Source: Deltaproteobacteria bacterium | GTDB lineage: Bacteria; Desulfobacterota; Desulfobacteria; Desulfobacterales; SURF-15 | NCBI GenBank assembly: GCA_024644775.1 | Contig: JAHEHB010000056.1 | Location: 1 to 17,867 of the forward strand | Length of the DNA stretch: 17,867 nt | Direction of reading: 5' to 3' | Notes under the pieces: generated by a model | Seen by the model: the letters and a program-made list of their open reading frames with translations, nothing else | Database searches by the model: none | What the model was told of the DNA's origin: nothing | Program-made: the position numbers and the translations under genes | In this document: positions 1 to 7,790 of the stretch, one piece after another | How positions within the stretch are numbered: the first letter of the stretch is position 1 | How the letters are laid out: each line of letters begins with the position of its first letter

Positions 1-11
1 CGGATTCAAAA

Positions 12-182
12 TTATTCTAAACCAATTTTACCAAATGCAACTGTCAGTGCGAAGGGCGGTGTTTTATGAAAAACGCCGCCTTTTCTTGCCTGCCATAAAT
101 CGATACCTCCATTGGCAATATCCATCCAAACGGTATTACCGTTTTTACCCACGTGAACCAAAGGGTTATTGATGTGGATAGT
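12..182 (-). pseudogene. Orphan C-terminal-like open frame downstream of tctA
   Basis: Just after the tctA stop, one minus-strand frame stays open from a TAA at 183-185 to a TAA at 12-14. It reads like the end of a globular protein, with the stretches VHVGKNGNTVWMDIANGG and PPFALTVAFGKIGLE. There is no ATG at its beginning; only TTG (161) or GTG (152) could start it, and neither has a ribosome binding site. I do not recognise the family. It may be the tail of a gene whose body was lost by deletion, or a chance open frame. A competing 61-codon frame on the same strand (44-229) overlaps the end of tctA and looks less protein-like. Confidence 0.3.
55..80. terminator. Hairpin, possible weak terminator
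   Basis: An 11-bp stem (GGCGGTGTTTT with AAAACGCCGCC, one G-T wobble) closes a 4-base loop. On the plus strand it is followed by TTTTCTT, like an intrinsic terminator for a gene entering from the left. On the minus strand, the direction of the tct operon, no T-run follows. It lies inside the open frame at 12-182, so the pairing could be coincidental. Confidence 0.25.
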
Positions 183-191
183 TTAGAATGT

Positions 192-1670
192 CTATATTCT
201 CTTTCGTTGACGGATGCTAGACCAGACAAGCGATGCGACGGTCAATATCAGAAAGGAGCATCCGATGGGGCTTTTGAGAAATACAGTCCAATCCCCATGG
301 GATACGGTTAGTGACTGGCGCATGGCTTTTTCCACCATCGGGCCGAGTATCATACCGATGACCAGCGGCCCACCCGGAAATCCGTATTTCCGCATAAAAT
401 AGCCCACGCCCCCCATGACCAGCATGGCACCCACATCCACCAGGCTGTTGGCTACCGCATAGGAGCCGACGAAACAGAGAAGTAAAATGATGGGTGAAAG
501 AATCCGGCTGGGGATGTTGGCCACACGGGCAAAGTACCGAAGCCCGACAAGACCCATGAGCAATAAGATAACATTGGCGACAAAAAATCCGGCAAAGAGT
601 GCAAAAACGGTCCTGCCGTGCTGCTGAAACAGCAGCGGTCCCGGAATCAGCCCCTGGATCATAAACGCCCCGATCAGGACAGCCGTCACCGAGTCTCCCG
701 GTATCCCCAGCGTGAGCATAGGCACCAGGGCGCCGCCGGTGGTGGCGTTGTTGGCGGATTCGGCAGCGGCCACCCCCTCTAAGACACCGGTTCCGAATTT
801 TTCGGGCTGTTTGGACACCCGTTTGGCTTCAGCATAGGCGATGAAGGCGGCAATTCCACCGCCGGTGCCGGGTACCGCGCCGATAAAAGATCCGATGAGG
901 CTCGACCGGATGATGGTCACGATGTACTTTTTTATCCGATTGAAGCCGATAAAAATGTTTTTGATCTCGCCCTTGAAGCCGGTTTTATCGATCCGCTGTT
1001 GGGCCTGGAACAAAATCTCCGATGTGGCAAACACGCCGATGAGTACCGGAATCAAGTTGAAGCCGGACATCATTTCGGTGCTACCGAAGGTAAATCGCGG
1101 CACGCCGGTAAAGGCGTCCAGTCCGACCATGGACAGCATGATACCGAAAGCGCCGGTGATCAATCCTTTGACCATCCGTTGGCCGGAAACCGACGCGATG
1201 ACGCTGATACCAAATACCGTCAATCCAAAATACTCGGGCGGACCGAACTGGAGCGCGACTTTGGCGATCAGCGGGGCGATACCGATCAAGACCAGGGCAC
1301 TGATAAGACCGCCGGATACGGAAGCGATCAGAGCCATGTACAGCGCCTGGCCGGCCTGACCTTTCTGAGTCATGGGATACCCGTCGAAAACCGTGGCAAT
1401 GGCCGCCGGTGTGCCCGGAGTCCTGAGCAGAATGGCCGTAATAGACCCTCCGTAGATTCCGCCGACGTAGACACCTAAAAGCAGCGCAATCCCGATTTCC
1501 GGGGATAGGGTGAAGGTGACGGGCGTAATGACCGCCACACTCATGGTCGCCGTCAACCCCGGCAGCGCCCCCACCGTGATCCCCACCAGCACCCCTGCGG
1601 CGATGGCGATCATGTTGTAGAGATGAAAAATGTCCAAGAACCCTATGGCCAGCTGTTCGAAGAAAGCCAT
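192..1670 (-). CDS. tctA: TTT family large permease subunit TctA
   Basis: This is the large inner-membrane subunit of a tripartite tricarboxylate transporter, which takes up carboxylates delivered by the periplasmic TctC protein. The product is 492 residues, normal for the family, and mostly hydrophobic helices. The N-terminal repeat motif GALPGLTATMSVA is at about residues 34-46. The second half carries the family signatures AVPGTGGGIAAF, EGVAAAESANNATTGGALVP and LTLGIPGDS. AGGAGA sits just before the ATG, which supports the chosen start. It is the last gene of tctC-tctB-tctA, with 18 bp between the tctB stop and this start. Substrate cannot be read from the sequence: family members carry citrate, other di/tricarboxylates, aromatic acids and more. 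Confidence 0.95.
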   Translation of the reverse strand: MAFFEQLAIGFLDIFHLYNMIAIAAGVLVGITVGALPGLTATMSVAVITPVTFTLSPEIGIALLLGVYVGGIYGGSITAILLRTPGTPAAIATVFDGYPMTQKGQAGQALYMALIASVSGGLISALVLIGIAPLIAKVALQFGPPEYFGLTVFGISVIASVSGQRMVKGLITGAFGIMLSMVGLDAFTGVPRFTFGSTEMMSGFNLIPVLIGVFATSEILFQAQQRIDKTGFKGEIKNIFIGFNRIKKYIVTIIRSSLIGSFIGAVPGTGGGIAAFIAYAEAKRVSKQPEKFGTGVLEGVAAAESANNATTGGALVPMLTLGIPGDSVTAVLIGAFMIQGLIPGPLLFQQHGRTVFALFAGFFVANVILLLMGLVGLRYFARVANIPSRILSPIILLLCFVGSYAVANSLVDVGAMLVMGGVGYFMRKYGFPGGPLVIGMILGPMVEKAMRQSLTVSHGDWTVFLKSPIGCSFLILTVASLVWSSIRQRKRI

Positions 1671-1688
1671 GTTGTCTCCTGAATATCG

Positions 1689-2180
1689 CTAGAAATAGAA
1701 TATACCGGTGGGCAAATAGGCGCCCAGGACGGTTTTAAAGAGAAGATAGACGATCAACGGCGCGGCCACGGACATGGACAGCAACACATACCATTTTCGG
1801 TTTCCCAGCGCGAGTAGTGTCCCAAGAATAAACAACGCACCGGAGAGGAGGAAACCAAGAGGCTCTATGAGAAAGTAGAAGAACAGACTCATCGCCCCGA
1901 CCCCGAAAATACGGAGGTATCCCCATCTGTCCACCGACGGTTGAGGTCTCTCCTCTGGTTTTCGACGTTCCGCCGCCGCCCGTCGCAGCAGCCGGCCCTC
2001 TATCATCATATAGATGCTCAGACCGAACATCACGATACTCATGAGCTTGGGGAAAAAACGCGCATTGACCACGTTGCTCTTTTCCACCGCCACCATCAGC
2101 GGGATGGAATTGCTGGCAATAAAGATAAAAATACTGAAGCAACACAGGATCCCGGCGATAATGCTTTCGGATTTGTTCAT
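1689..2180 (-). CDS. tctB: TTT family small membrane subunit TctB
   Basis: This is the small membrane subunit of the tripartite tricarboxylate transporter. The 163-residue product has about four hydrophobic segments: one near the N terminus (roughly 8-30), one at about 43-60, and two or three in the last 75 residues, with a basic Arg/Glu-rich cytoplasmic loop between (around residues 64-85). Length, topology and the position between tctC and tctA identify it; TctB proteins are poorly conserved in sequence. It begins 25 bp after the tctC stop. The ribosome binding site is weak, so translation is probably coupled to the neighbours. Confidence 0.9.
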   Translation of the reverse strand: MNKSESIIAGILCCFSIFIFIASNSIPLMVAVEKSNVVNARFFPKLMSIVMFGLSIYMMIEGRLLRRAAAERRKPEERPQPSVDRWGYLRIFGVGAMSLFFYFLIEPLGFLLSGALFILGTLLALGNRKWYVLLSMSVAAPLIVYLLFKTVLGAYLPTGIFYF

Positions 2181-2205
2181 ATCTTACGGACCCGTTTAAC
2201 CGTCT

Positions 2206-3180
2206 TTATTTCTTCTTCAAACCAAGCTTGCCGATGAGTTGACCGTATAGTACCCGCCACTTGTCGAGGTCCTTCGATGCGGTGGCCCCGTCCTTGAACT
2301 CAAGCCCCAGGTTCAACTTCTTTGCCGTCTTCTGAAGACTTTTATCCTTGATGCATTTTTGAAAGGCCTCTTGGAGCATTTGAACTCTTTCCGGCGGCGT
2401 TCCGGCCGGTGCATAGGCATGCATCAGCACGTAGCTGGTGACATCGTAACCCTGTTCGATCATGGTGGGGATATCCGGATTTTCGTCATACCGTTTTTCG
2501 TCGAATACGCCGAGGGCCTTAACCTGTTTGGACAACACCATGGGGCCGCCTTCATTGGCAGTCGTCGGCCCGACGTCGCTGTGACCGCCCAATACGGCCG
2601 TCTTTTGATGGGCGCCCCCACCCTGAGGAACGATAGTGAATTTCACGCCGAACTGATCTTCCATCTGTACCATGGCTAGATATCCGCTGGTGCCGATGCC
2701 GGCGACCGCCACATTGATTTTTTCAGGATGTTCTTTCGCGTACGCAATCATCTCTTTCATGTTGTTGTAGGGCGTTTTTTGATTGGCGATCATAATTCGC
2801 GGAATTTTGTTGAGCTGACAAATGACGGTATAATCTTTTTCCGTGTATTGCAGATCTTTGAGGTGCGGCTGGGTGGTGGTCGGCCCGAAACCGTTGATCA
2901 CAATGGTATATCCGTCCGGCTTGGATTTGACGCCCACTGTATGGCCCACGGTCCCGGCCCCGCCGGTTTTATTGACAACAAACATGGGCTGGGGAAAGTA
3001 CTTGTCCATCACCATGAGCACGGCACGGGTCAACGTGTCCGTGCCGCCGCCGGCCGCCCATGGCACGATAACTTTTACCGGCCGTGTCGGATAATCGGCA
3101 GCGTAACCGGTCAAGGCAGAAAGAGTCAGGCAAATTCCCAAAATGACCGAAAATAGGCTCATCAAACGATACTTTTTCAT
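2206..3180 (-). CDS. tctC: TTT periplasmic solute-binding protein TctC (Bug family)
   Basis: This is the extracytoplasmic solute receptor of the transporter, a Bug-family protein that binds a carboxylate in the periplasm. A signal peptide is visible: KKYR, a hydrophobic core, and a probable cleavage near residues 27-28 (GYA/ADY). The mature protein starts with the family hallmark DYPTRPVKVIVPWAAGGGTD. A longer frame begins at 3201, but AAGGAGGG at 3185-3192 sits directly before the ATG at 3180, giving a normal signal sequence and 324 residues, so 3180 is preferred. It is first in the operon, as in most tctCBA loci. The ligand is unknown; the Asp of GGGTD lies in a conserved ligand-pocket region of Bug proteins. 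Confidence 0.94.
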   Translation of the reverse strand: MKKYRLMSLFSVILGICLTLSALTGYAADYPTRPVKVIVPWAAGGGTDTLTRAVLMVMDKYFPQPMFVVNKTGGAGTVGHTVGVKSKPDGYTIVINGFGPTTTQPHLKDLQYTEKDYTVICQLNKIPRIMIANQKTPYNNMKEMIAYAKEHPEKINVAVAGIGTSGYLAMVQMEDQFGVKFTIVPQGGGAHQKTAVLGGHSDVGPTTANEGGPMVLSKQVKALGVFDEKRYDENPDIPTMIEQGYDVTSYVLMHAYAPAGTPPERVQMLQEAFQKCIKDKSLQKTAKKLNLGLEFKDGATASKDLDKWRVLYGQLIGKLGLKKK

Positions 3181-3313
3181 GATACCCTCCTTTTGTGACA
3201 TGTTGTCGAATAAATGAATAATAGACGAAAAATAAATGAAAATAACAACGATTCGATATGAGACGATCCCACCCTATCGACTGCAATGACACCCACGCAT
3301 GAAATATTAAATA

Positions 3314-3341
3314 TTCATAACAGAATCGGTATATTTGTCAA
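3314..3341 (-). promoter_or_regulatory. Candidate sigma-70 promoter of tctCBA
   Basis: Reading the minus strand, a perfect TTGACA (3336-3341) is followed after 16 bases by TATGAA (3314-3319, 4 of 6 consensus). Transcription would begin near 3307, leaving a leader of about 125 nt before tctC. An alternative in the same leader is TTGTTA-19-TATTAT closer to the gene. Confidence 0.4.
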
Positions 3342-3371
3342 TACAGGAGACAGGTCGCTTCTAAACACCCC

Positions 3372-3655
3372 TCACCTTTGCAGCGCTGACCTCGGACCCG
3401 GGCCTGATGGGTCCTCATTTGGAAGCTTCTTCAACGCATCGATCGCCCCTTGGAAAGCGCCTATATAACGGAGCCACGCGAAGCGCTTATTGTGTAAATA
3501 AGGATGTGGCCGAGGGTCTTGGCCCGGCGATCCGAAAGGCCGTGAGCCTTTATAAGCACGTCCCGACGGATGGCCTGCGGCTCAAAAACTATCGGTCGTA
3601 TCGTTTCCGTGATTTCGGCCACCGATGGGGGATCAGATACATCTTGCGGTCGCAC
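3372..3655 (-). pseudogene. Coding-like but broken stretch, possible gene remnant
   Basis: The 3202-3690 gap holds no confident gene. A minus-strand frame opens with GTG at 3655 and runs to a stop at 3461-3463 (motif AIRRDVLIKAHGLSDRRAKTL). A second minus frame overlaps it and runs to a stop at 3372-3374 (motif KRFAWLRYIGAFQGAIDALK). Both favour G/C in third positions. Joining them by one frameshift near 3500 would give a protein of about 90 residues. I do not recognise either part. A plus-strand frame (3407-3679) is also open over the same bases, so the coding strand is uncertain. Confidence 0.22.
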
Positions 3656-3659
3656 TCAA

Positions 3660-3681
3660 TTTCAAATCTGAAGGTTTGAAA
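3660..3681. other. AT-rich hairpin after the LarA-like gene
   Basis: A 7-bp inverted repeat TTTCAAA / TTTGAAA with an 8-base loop begins 9 bases beyond the stop of the LarA-like gene. It lacks a T-run on the minus strand. On the plus strand a run of six T follows after five bases. It is a weak terminator candidate only. Confidence 0.2.
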
Positions 3682-3690
3682 AGCTATTTT

Positions 3691-4944
3691 TTAGATTCTC
3701 AACTGCAATTCGCCACCATCATCAAACACAATGGGTTCCCATTCACCGGCGGGATCGATATTCGGCCGATTTTCAATTTCTTTCCAGATCGGCTCAGAAA
3801 CGTAAAGTTCATCTAATTTTAATGTATTTTTGATAATCATCACCCGCGGCGAGGTGCCGGGCAGATTCCATATGGTTTTCAAGGCAACTTCAAACGCCTC
3901 TTTTTCCGTATCGATTACGATTGGAATTTTTGCTCGATCAAGAAACGTCGCTGTAATCGTGTTTGTGTAGGTCGCGTTCAGATCGAGCTTCTCATACACT
4001 TTCCTGGTGATAAGATCGGCTCGACCGATACCCAAGGCATTTCCGTTGGTTTCATCGGTTAAATCGAGCAAAACGATACGTTTGATCCTGGGGGGTGTAT
4101 ATTCGCCGGGATCATACTCTAAGATGCCTCCGACGATGTTGGTATCCATACCGGTACCGCTGATGTTTTTGCCCATCTCTTGAACCATGAGAATATCCAC
4201 ATCTCGGACCGGTAGCTGAGGTAAAATTTCCTTGCATTCTTTAAGCAATCCCTGATCGATTTTCGTAAAATCCTTTGGGGCTGCCGCAGAAATACGACAG
4301 ATTTTGTCATAGGCATTCTCGAGTAGCCCAATTCCGCATAGAATTGGCGCTTTTTCAAGAATAACGCCGGCAAATTCCACCATATAGTCTTTAAGTCCTT
4401 TGACACCGAGGGCGTGCACCAAACTGGCCCCCTTGTGATTGCCCAATCCCACTGCCAAGATCTTATGCAATCCACTTTCAATCGTTGATTTAAATCCAGT
4501 GTGCACCTTCACTCGATTCACGGCAATGATACCATCAGATTCATAAGCAATTTTATCAAAATAGACCTTTAACCCATTATCAAGCGTTCCCAATTCCACC
4601 ACATCCATGGTCGCTTTGACAGGAACCCCCATCGTTTCCTCGGTAAAGCCATATTTTTCCAAAACTTTCTTTTGACCTTCGGCGGTCGCACCCCCATGGG
4701 AACCCATGGCCGTTATGAGAAAGGGGATCGCCTCTCTCTTTTTCACTTCTTCGATAACCGCCTTTATGATGCGCTGTATATTATCGATCCCCCGACTTCC
4801 AACGGTGATGCCGATCTGCATGCCGGGCTTTACCATGTTATCGAAGTTTATCAACTGAAGCTTTTGATCGATGGCCTCAGGAATATTGTCTATTCTATTG
4901 TCTTCAAAGACCTGATTTATCTTTCGCACTTGAACGGTTTCCAT
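3691..4944 (-). CDS. LarA-like protein (DUF2088; nickel-dependent hydroxyacid racemase superfamily)
   Basis: The 417-residue protein has the length and layout of the LarA superfamily, whose characterised members racemise or epimerise 2-hydroxy acids with a nickel-pincer nucleotide cofactor. The N-terminal signature AMGSHGGATAEGQ is at residues 79-91, with His83 a likely counterpart of a catalytic His. A His/Lys-rich segment follows at 145-172 (VKVHTGFK, GLHK, GNHKG), where LarA holds its cofactor-tethering Lys and nickel-binding His; I cannot assign residues one to one. A GAAGGGATG stretch precedes the ATG. The gene lies 130 bp after the aminotransferase, probably in the same transcript. No cofactor genes (larB, larC, larE) are nearby. 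Substrate is unknown, and it may be a divergent member without racemase activity. Confidence 0.75.
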   Translation of the reverse strand: METVQVRKINQVFEDNRIDNIPEAIDQKLQLINFDNMVKPGMQIGITVGSRGIDNIQRIIKAVIEEVKKREAIPFLITAMGSHGGATAEGQKKVLEKYGFTEETMGVPVKATMDVVELGTLDNGLKVYFDKIAYESDGIIAVNRVKVHTGFKSTIESGLHKILAVGLGNHKGASLVHALGVKGLKDYMVEFAGVILEKAPILCGIGLLENAYDKICRISAAAPKDFTKIDQGLLKECKEILPQLPVRDVDILMVQEMGKNISGTGMDTNIVGGILEYDPGEYTPPRIKRIVLLDLTDETNGNALGIGRADLITRKVYEKLDLNATYTNTITATFLDRAKIPIVIDTEKEAFEVALKTIWNLPGTSPRVMIIKNTLKLDELYVSEPIWKEIENRPNIDPAGEWEPIVFDDGGELQLRI

Positions 4945-5019
4945 ACTACATCCCTTCTTTTATTAACCGCAGACACACGCTGACAGACGCAGACCTTTTT
5001 GACTTCTTTGGTGACTTCT

Positions 5020-5048
5020 TTTCTCCCGGCGATGTCCGAAGGGAGAAA
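5020..5048. other. Inverted repeat between aminotransferase and LarA-like genes
   Basis: TTTCTCCC (5020-5027) pairs with GGGAGAAA (5041-5048) across a 13-base loop in the 130-bp gap between the two genes. No T-run follows on either strand, so it is not a standard terminator; it could stabilise RNA ends or attenuate. Just beside it, 4964-4994 contains repeated GCAGAC/ACGC words of the kind seen in dispersed intergenic repeats. Confidence 0.25.
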
Positions 5049-5074
5049 CATCTGTGCATGCCTGTGGTCAAATT

Positions 5075-6247
5075 CTATAAATTTCTCAAAGCCTCTTTTA
5101 CCCGTTGCATCCCCTGTTCAATATCGTCAGAAGATGTCGAATAGGCGATTCGAATATGACCCTCCCCGGCAACACCAAACGCATCGCCGGGAACGACTGC
5201 CACACGCGCCTCCGACAGTAAAAAGTTACTAAATTCTTTGGATGTCATGCCATATTTCCGAATGGAAGGAAAGGCATAGAATGCGCCCCGGGGGCGAACA
5301 CACGGCATGCCCATATCTTCCATGTATGAAATAAGCAGTTTCCGCCGGAGATCGAATTCAGCCACCATCTCCTTAACACATTCCTGTGAAGCGGTCAGCG
5401 CTGTCTGCGCTCCGATTTGAACAAACGCATTCGGGCAACTAACGATATGCTGATGCATCTTAATGGCATCTGCAATAATCGGTCGCGGCCCCTGTAGATA
5501 TCCGACCCGCCACCCATCCATGGCATAGCTTTTGGAAAAGCTTCCGATAATCAGCGTTCGTTCCTTCATTCCAGGTGCCTTTGCAATGGGAAAATATTCC
5601 ATATCATCGTAGATCATGTGATGATAAATATCATCCGAAATAACGAGAAGGTCGTGTTCGACGGCTAGTTTTGCGATTTCCAATACATCTTCTTTTCTGA
5701 AGATCTGACCGGTTGGATTGTTCGGCGAATTTAATATCAACACCTTGGTTTTATCCGTGATCGTTTCTTTTACCCGATCCGCCTTCAGTAAAAAGTCATC
5801 CGCTTCAGACAGCGGAATCGTGACACAGTTGGCGCCTCCCAAAAACGACCACCCGGTATAATACACATACATCGGTTCAGGAACGACCACTTCGTCGCCG
5901 GGATTTAGAATACTTTGCAGACCAATATAGATCGCCTCCGTGGCACCACTTGTAATGATCACCTCATCCGGTTCCGTTTTGAGTTCAAAATCTTCCTCGA
6001 GTCTTTTACAGACAGCCTCCCTCAATGGCAGAACACCGGCACTTGTTGTATAGTGGACCAATCCTTTGTCCAGTGCCTCTTGTGCTGCCTGTTTGATATG
6101 GCCGGGGGTATCAAAATCCGGCCGACCAATGGAAAAGTTGGTCACATCGATGCCTTTTTTCTTGGCTTCTTCGACCTTTGAAAAAACCGCTCGTATTTCT
6201 GACAGCTTAATCCCCTGAATTCTTTCCGATGACCACTGGTTTGACAT
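5075..6247 (-). CDS. Fold-type I PLP aminotransferase (aspartate aminotransferase-like)
   Basis: This enzyme transfers an amino group between an L-amino acid and a 2-oxo acid using pyridoxal phosphate. The 390-residue protein is a full-length class I/II member. Visible features are ITSGATEAI (98-106, phosphate-binding turn), NSPNNPTG (173-180), SDDIYHHM (204-211, Asp and Tyr contacting the PLP ring), the catalytic Lys239 in SFSKSYAMDGWRVGY, and the carboxylate-binding Arg366 in HIRIAYS. A ribosome binding site (AAGGGGG) lies just before the ATG. It is first in a two-gene unit with the LarA-like gene. The substrate may be aspartate, aromatic or branched-chain amino acids; motifs alone do not decide. 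Confidence 0.92.
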   Translation of the reverse strand: MSNQWSSERIQGIKLSEIRAVFSKVEEAKKKGIDVTNFSIGRPDFDTPGHIKQAAQEALDKGLVHYTTSAGVLPLREAVCKRLEEDFELKTEPDEVIITSGATEAIYIGLQSILNPGDEVVVPEPMYVYYTGWSFLGGANCVTIPLSEADDFLLKADRVKETITDKTKVLILNSPNNPTGQIFRKEDVLEIAKLAVEHDLLVISDDIYHHMIYDDMEYFPIAKAPGMKERTLIIGSFSKSYAMDGWRVGYLQGPRPIIADAIKMHQHIVSCPNAFVQIGAQTALTASQECVKEMVAEFDLRRKLLISYMEDMGMPCVRPRGAFYAFPSIRKYGMTSKEFSNFLLSEARVAVVPGDAFGVAGEGHIRIAYSTSSDDIEQGMQRVKEALRNL

Positions 6248-6329
6248 TACATCCCCCTTTTTATCAAGTCATTTAAAATTCCTTAATCTGCCAATTCGAA
6301 ATCCCCGGTAAAAAGATTCCTACGGAGGC

Positions 6330-6360
6330 ATCATATCTGAATTCCGGTTTTTTCTGTCAA
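6330..6360 (-). promoter_or_regulatory. Candidate sigma-70 promoter for the aminotransferase/LarA-like unit
   Basis: On the minus strand a perfect TTGACA (6355-6360) is followed after 19 bases by TATGAT (6330-6335, 5 of 6 consensus). The spacer is slightly long. It lies about 83 bp upstream of the aminotransferase ATG in the divergent gap with the MFS gene. The rest of that 276-bp gap (6248-6523) shows only a weak plus-strand candidate, TTGCAG-17-TAGGTA, for the MFS gene. Confidence 0.45.
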
Positions 6361-6523
6361 GCTTTTTTTGATCGCCGAATCGATTAGGCAGGATTCTCAG
6401 GATAAAAGCAAGACGGTTTTTTTACTTGCAGGAAGCCGATCGTTCGAATAGGTATCCCAACAAGAAATGGATTCCATTTAATCGCTGAGACGTGGTTTAT
6501 TCAAAGGCAGGCACTTTTAACCT

Positions 6524-7771
6524 ATGAAACTTATTTTATCTCGAAGCTGGATGATCTTCGCCGTTACCTGCTTGCTTTTTTTGCTGTCTCAATTTTACAA
6601 AACCTGCATTGCAGTGATTACCCCCCAGTTAATGGCGGATCTTGCCCTTGATACAAAAGGTATCAGTCTCATGTCCGCTGTCTTCTTCTATACGTTTGCC
6701 CTCGCCCAGATCCCATTGGGTGTCTACCTGGACCATATCGGCCCACGGATAACCATGACCGTGCTTTCGCTGATGGCAGTCGTCGGGGTTCTTATCTTCG
6801 CCGGATCAAATTCATTGGCGATGTCGGCTTTCGGCCGGGGACTTCTCGGCATTGGAATGGCGTGCAACCTAATGGGAAGTTTCAAGCTGGTGACGCTTTG
6901 GTTCGATCCGATGAAGTTTGCGACCCTTTCCGCGGTTGTCGTCTCCATCGGCACACTGGGCAATGTCGCCTCCACAACGCCGCTGGTTCTGTTAGTCAGG
7001 GGCATGGGATGGCGGTACGTGTTCACCCTTTTTGCGGTCATCACATTTCTCGCATCAATCATTTTTTTTCTAGTGGTTCGAGACAAACCCCATGAAACAC
7101 CCTTTGGTTCAAGCCCAAAAAACCCTTCAAAGGGACTTCGAAATATATTCTCCGATCTTCACCTGCTGTTTCAAACAAAAGACTATTGGATTATTTCCAT
7201 GACGAACTTTGGCCGGTTTGGAATCTTTTTTGCGCTTCAAAGCCTATGGGCGGGACCGTATCTCATGCAGGTGATGAAGTTTTCTCAGGTGAATACAGGT
7301 AACATTATCTTTTTCTTAAATGTAGGACTTATCTTAGGAGGGCCCATTTTCGGTTGGCTATCGGACAGCATTCTAAACACCCGGAAATGGATCGTCGTTT
7401 TTGGATTAATTGTCCTTTTTCTCATTCTGTTTACCCTTGCCTTTCTGCGCACAGGCACAAGTTTTATCGTATTGGCATTCCTTTTTTTTAGTTTCGGGCT
7501 TTTTGGTAGCAGCGGTCTTGTCATGTACGCGCAAATAAAGGAACAGATGCCGCCAGAGATGGCTGGAACCGCCATGGCCGGGATCAATTTTTTTTCCATC
7601 ACAGGCGCCGCCGTCTTTTTGCACGGCATGGGGAATGCGATGCAATATATCTACCCTAAAGCATCCTTTGGACCCGACGCGTTCCGAATGGTGTTTCTGG
7701 TTTGTGCGGTCTATATAGTCGGTGTAACACTGCTTTATATATTCACCAAAGACACGAAAAACAGCGAATAA
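6524..7771 (+). CDS. Major facilitator superfamily transporter
   Basis: This is a secondary transporter of the inner membrane. The 415 residues form about twelve hydrophobic segments in two halves, with a more polar central loop near residues 188-215 (DKPHETPFGSSPKNPSK). A version of MFS motif A, GVYLDHIGPR, is at 66-75 between helices 2 and 3. The second half has GPIFGWLSDSI at the equivalent place. It is the only plus-strand gene between two minus-strand blocks and ends 19 bp from the convergent gctB stop. The ribosome binding site is poor (AAGGCAGG is too far from the ATG). Substrate is unknown; the context suggests an organic acid or amino acid derivative taken up or exported. Confidence 0.88.
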   Translation: MKLILSRSWMIFAVTCLLFLLSQFYKTCIAVITPQLMADLALDTKGISLMSAVFFYTFALAQIPLGVYLDHIGPRITMTVLSLMAVVGVLIFAGSNSLAMSAFGRGLLGIGMACNLMGSFKLVTLWFDPMKFATLSAVVVSIGTLGNVASTTPLVLLVRGMGWRYVFTLFAVITFLASIIFFLVVRDKPHETPFGSSPKNPSKGLRNIFSDLHLLFQTKDYWIISMTNFGRFGIFFALQSLWAGPYLMQVMKFSQVNTGNIIFFLNVGLILGGPIFGWLSDSILNTRKWIVVFGLIVLFLILFTLAFLRTGTSFIVLAFLFFSFGLFGSSGLVMYAQIKEQMPPEMAGTAMAGINFFSITGAAVFLHGMGNAMQYIYPKASFGPDAFRMVFLVCAVYIVGVTLLYIFTKDTKNSE

Positions 7772-7790
7772 GCGGAGAAAATGAGACCGA

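Noticed and set aside
128..144. Hairpin AAACGGT-ATT-ACCGTTT as a terminator of tctA
   Set aside because: On the minus strand it is followed by GGATGG, not a T-run; it lies inside the protein-like open frame at 12-182.
841..1478. Long plus-strand open frames opposite tctA
   Set aside because: They lie antisense to a clear TctA gene with full family motifs; their sequences are low in protein character and are shadows of GC-rich codons.
1735..2237. Open frames of 60-136 codons overlapping tctB on both strands
   Set aside because: tctB has the right length, hydrophobic segments and operon position; the others carry no recognisable feature.
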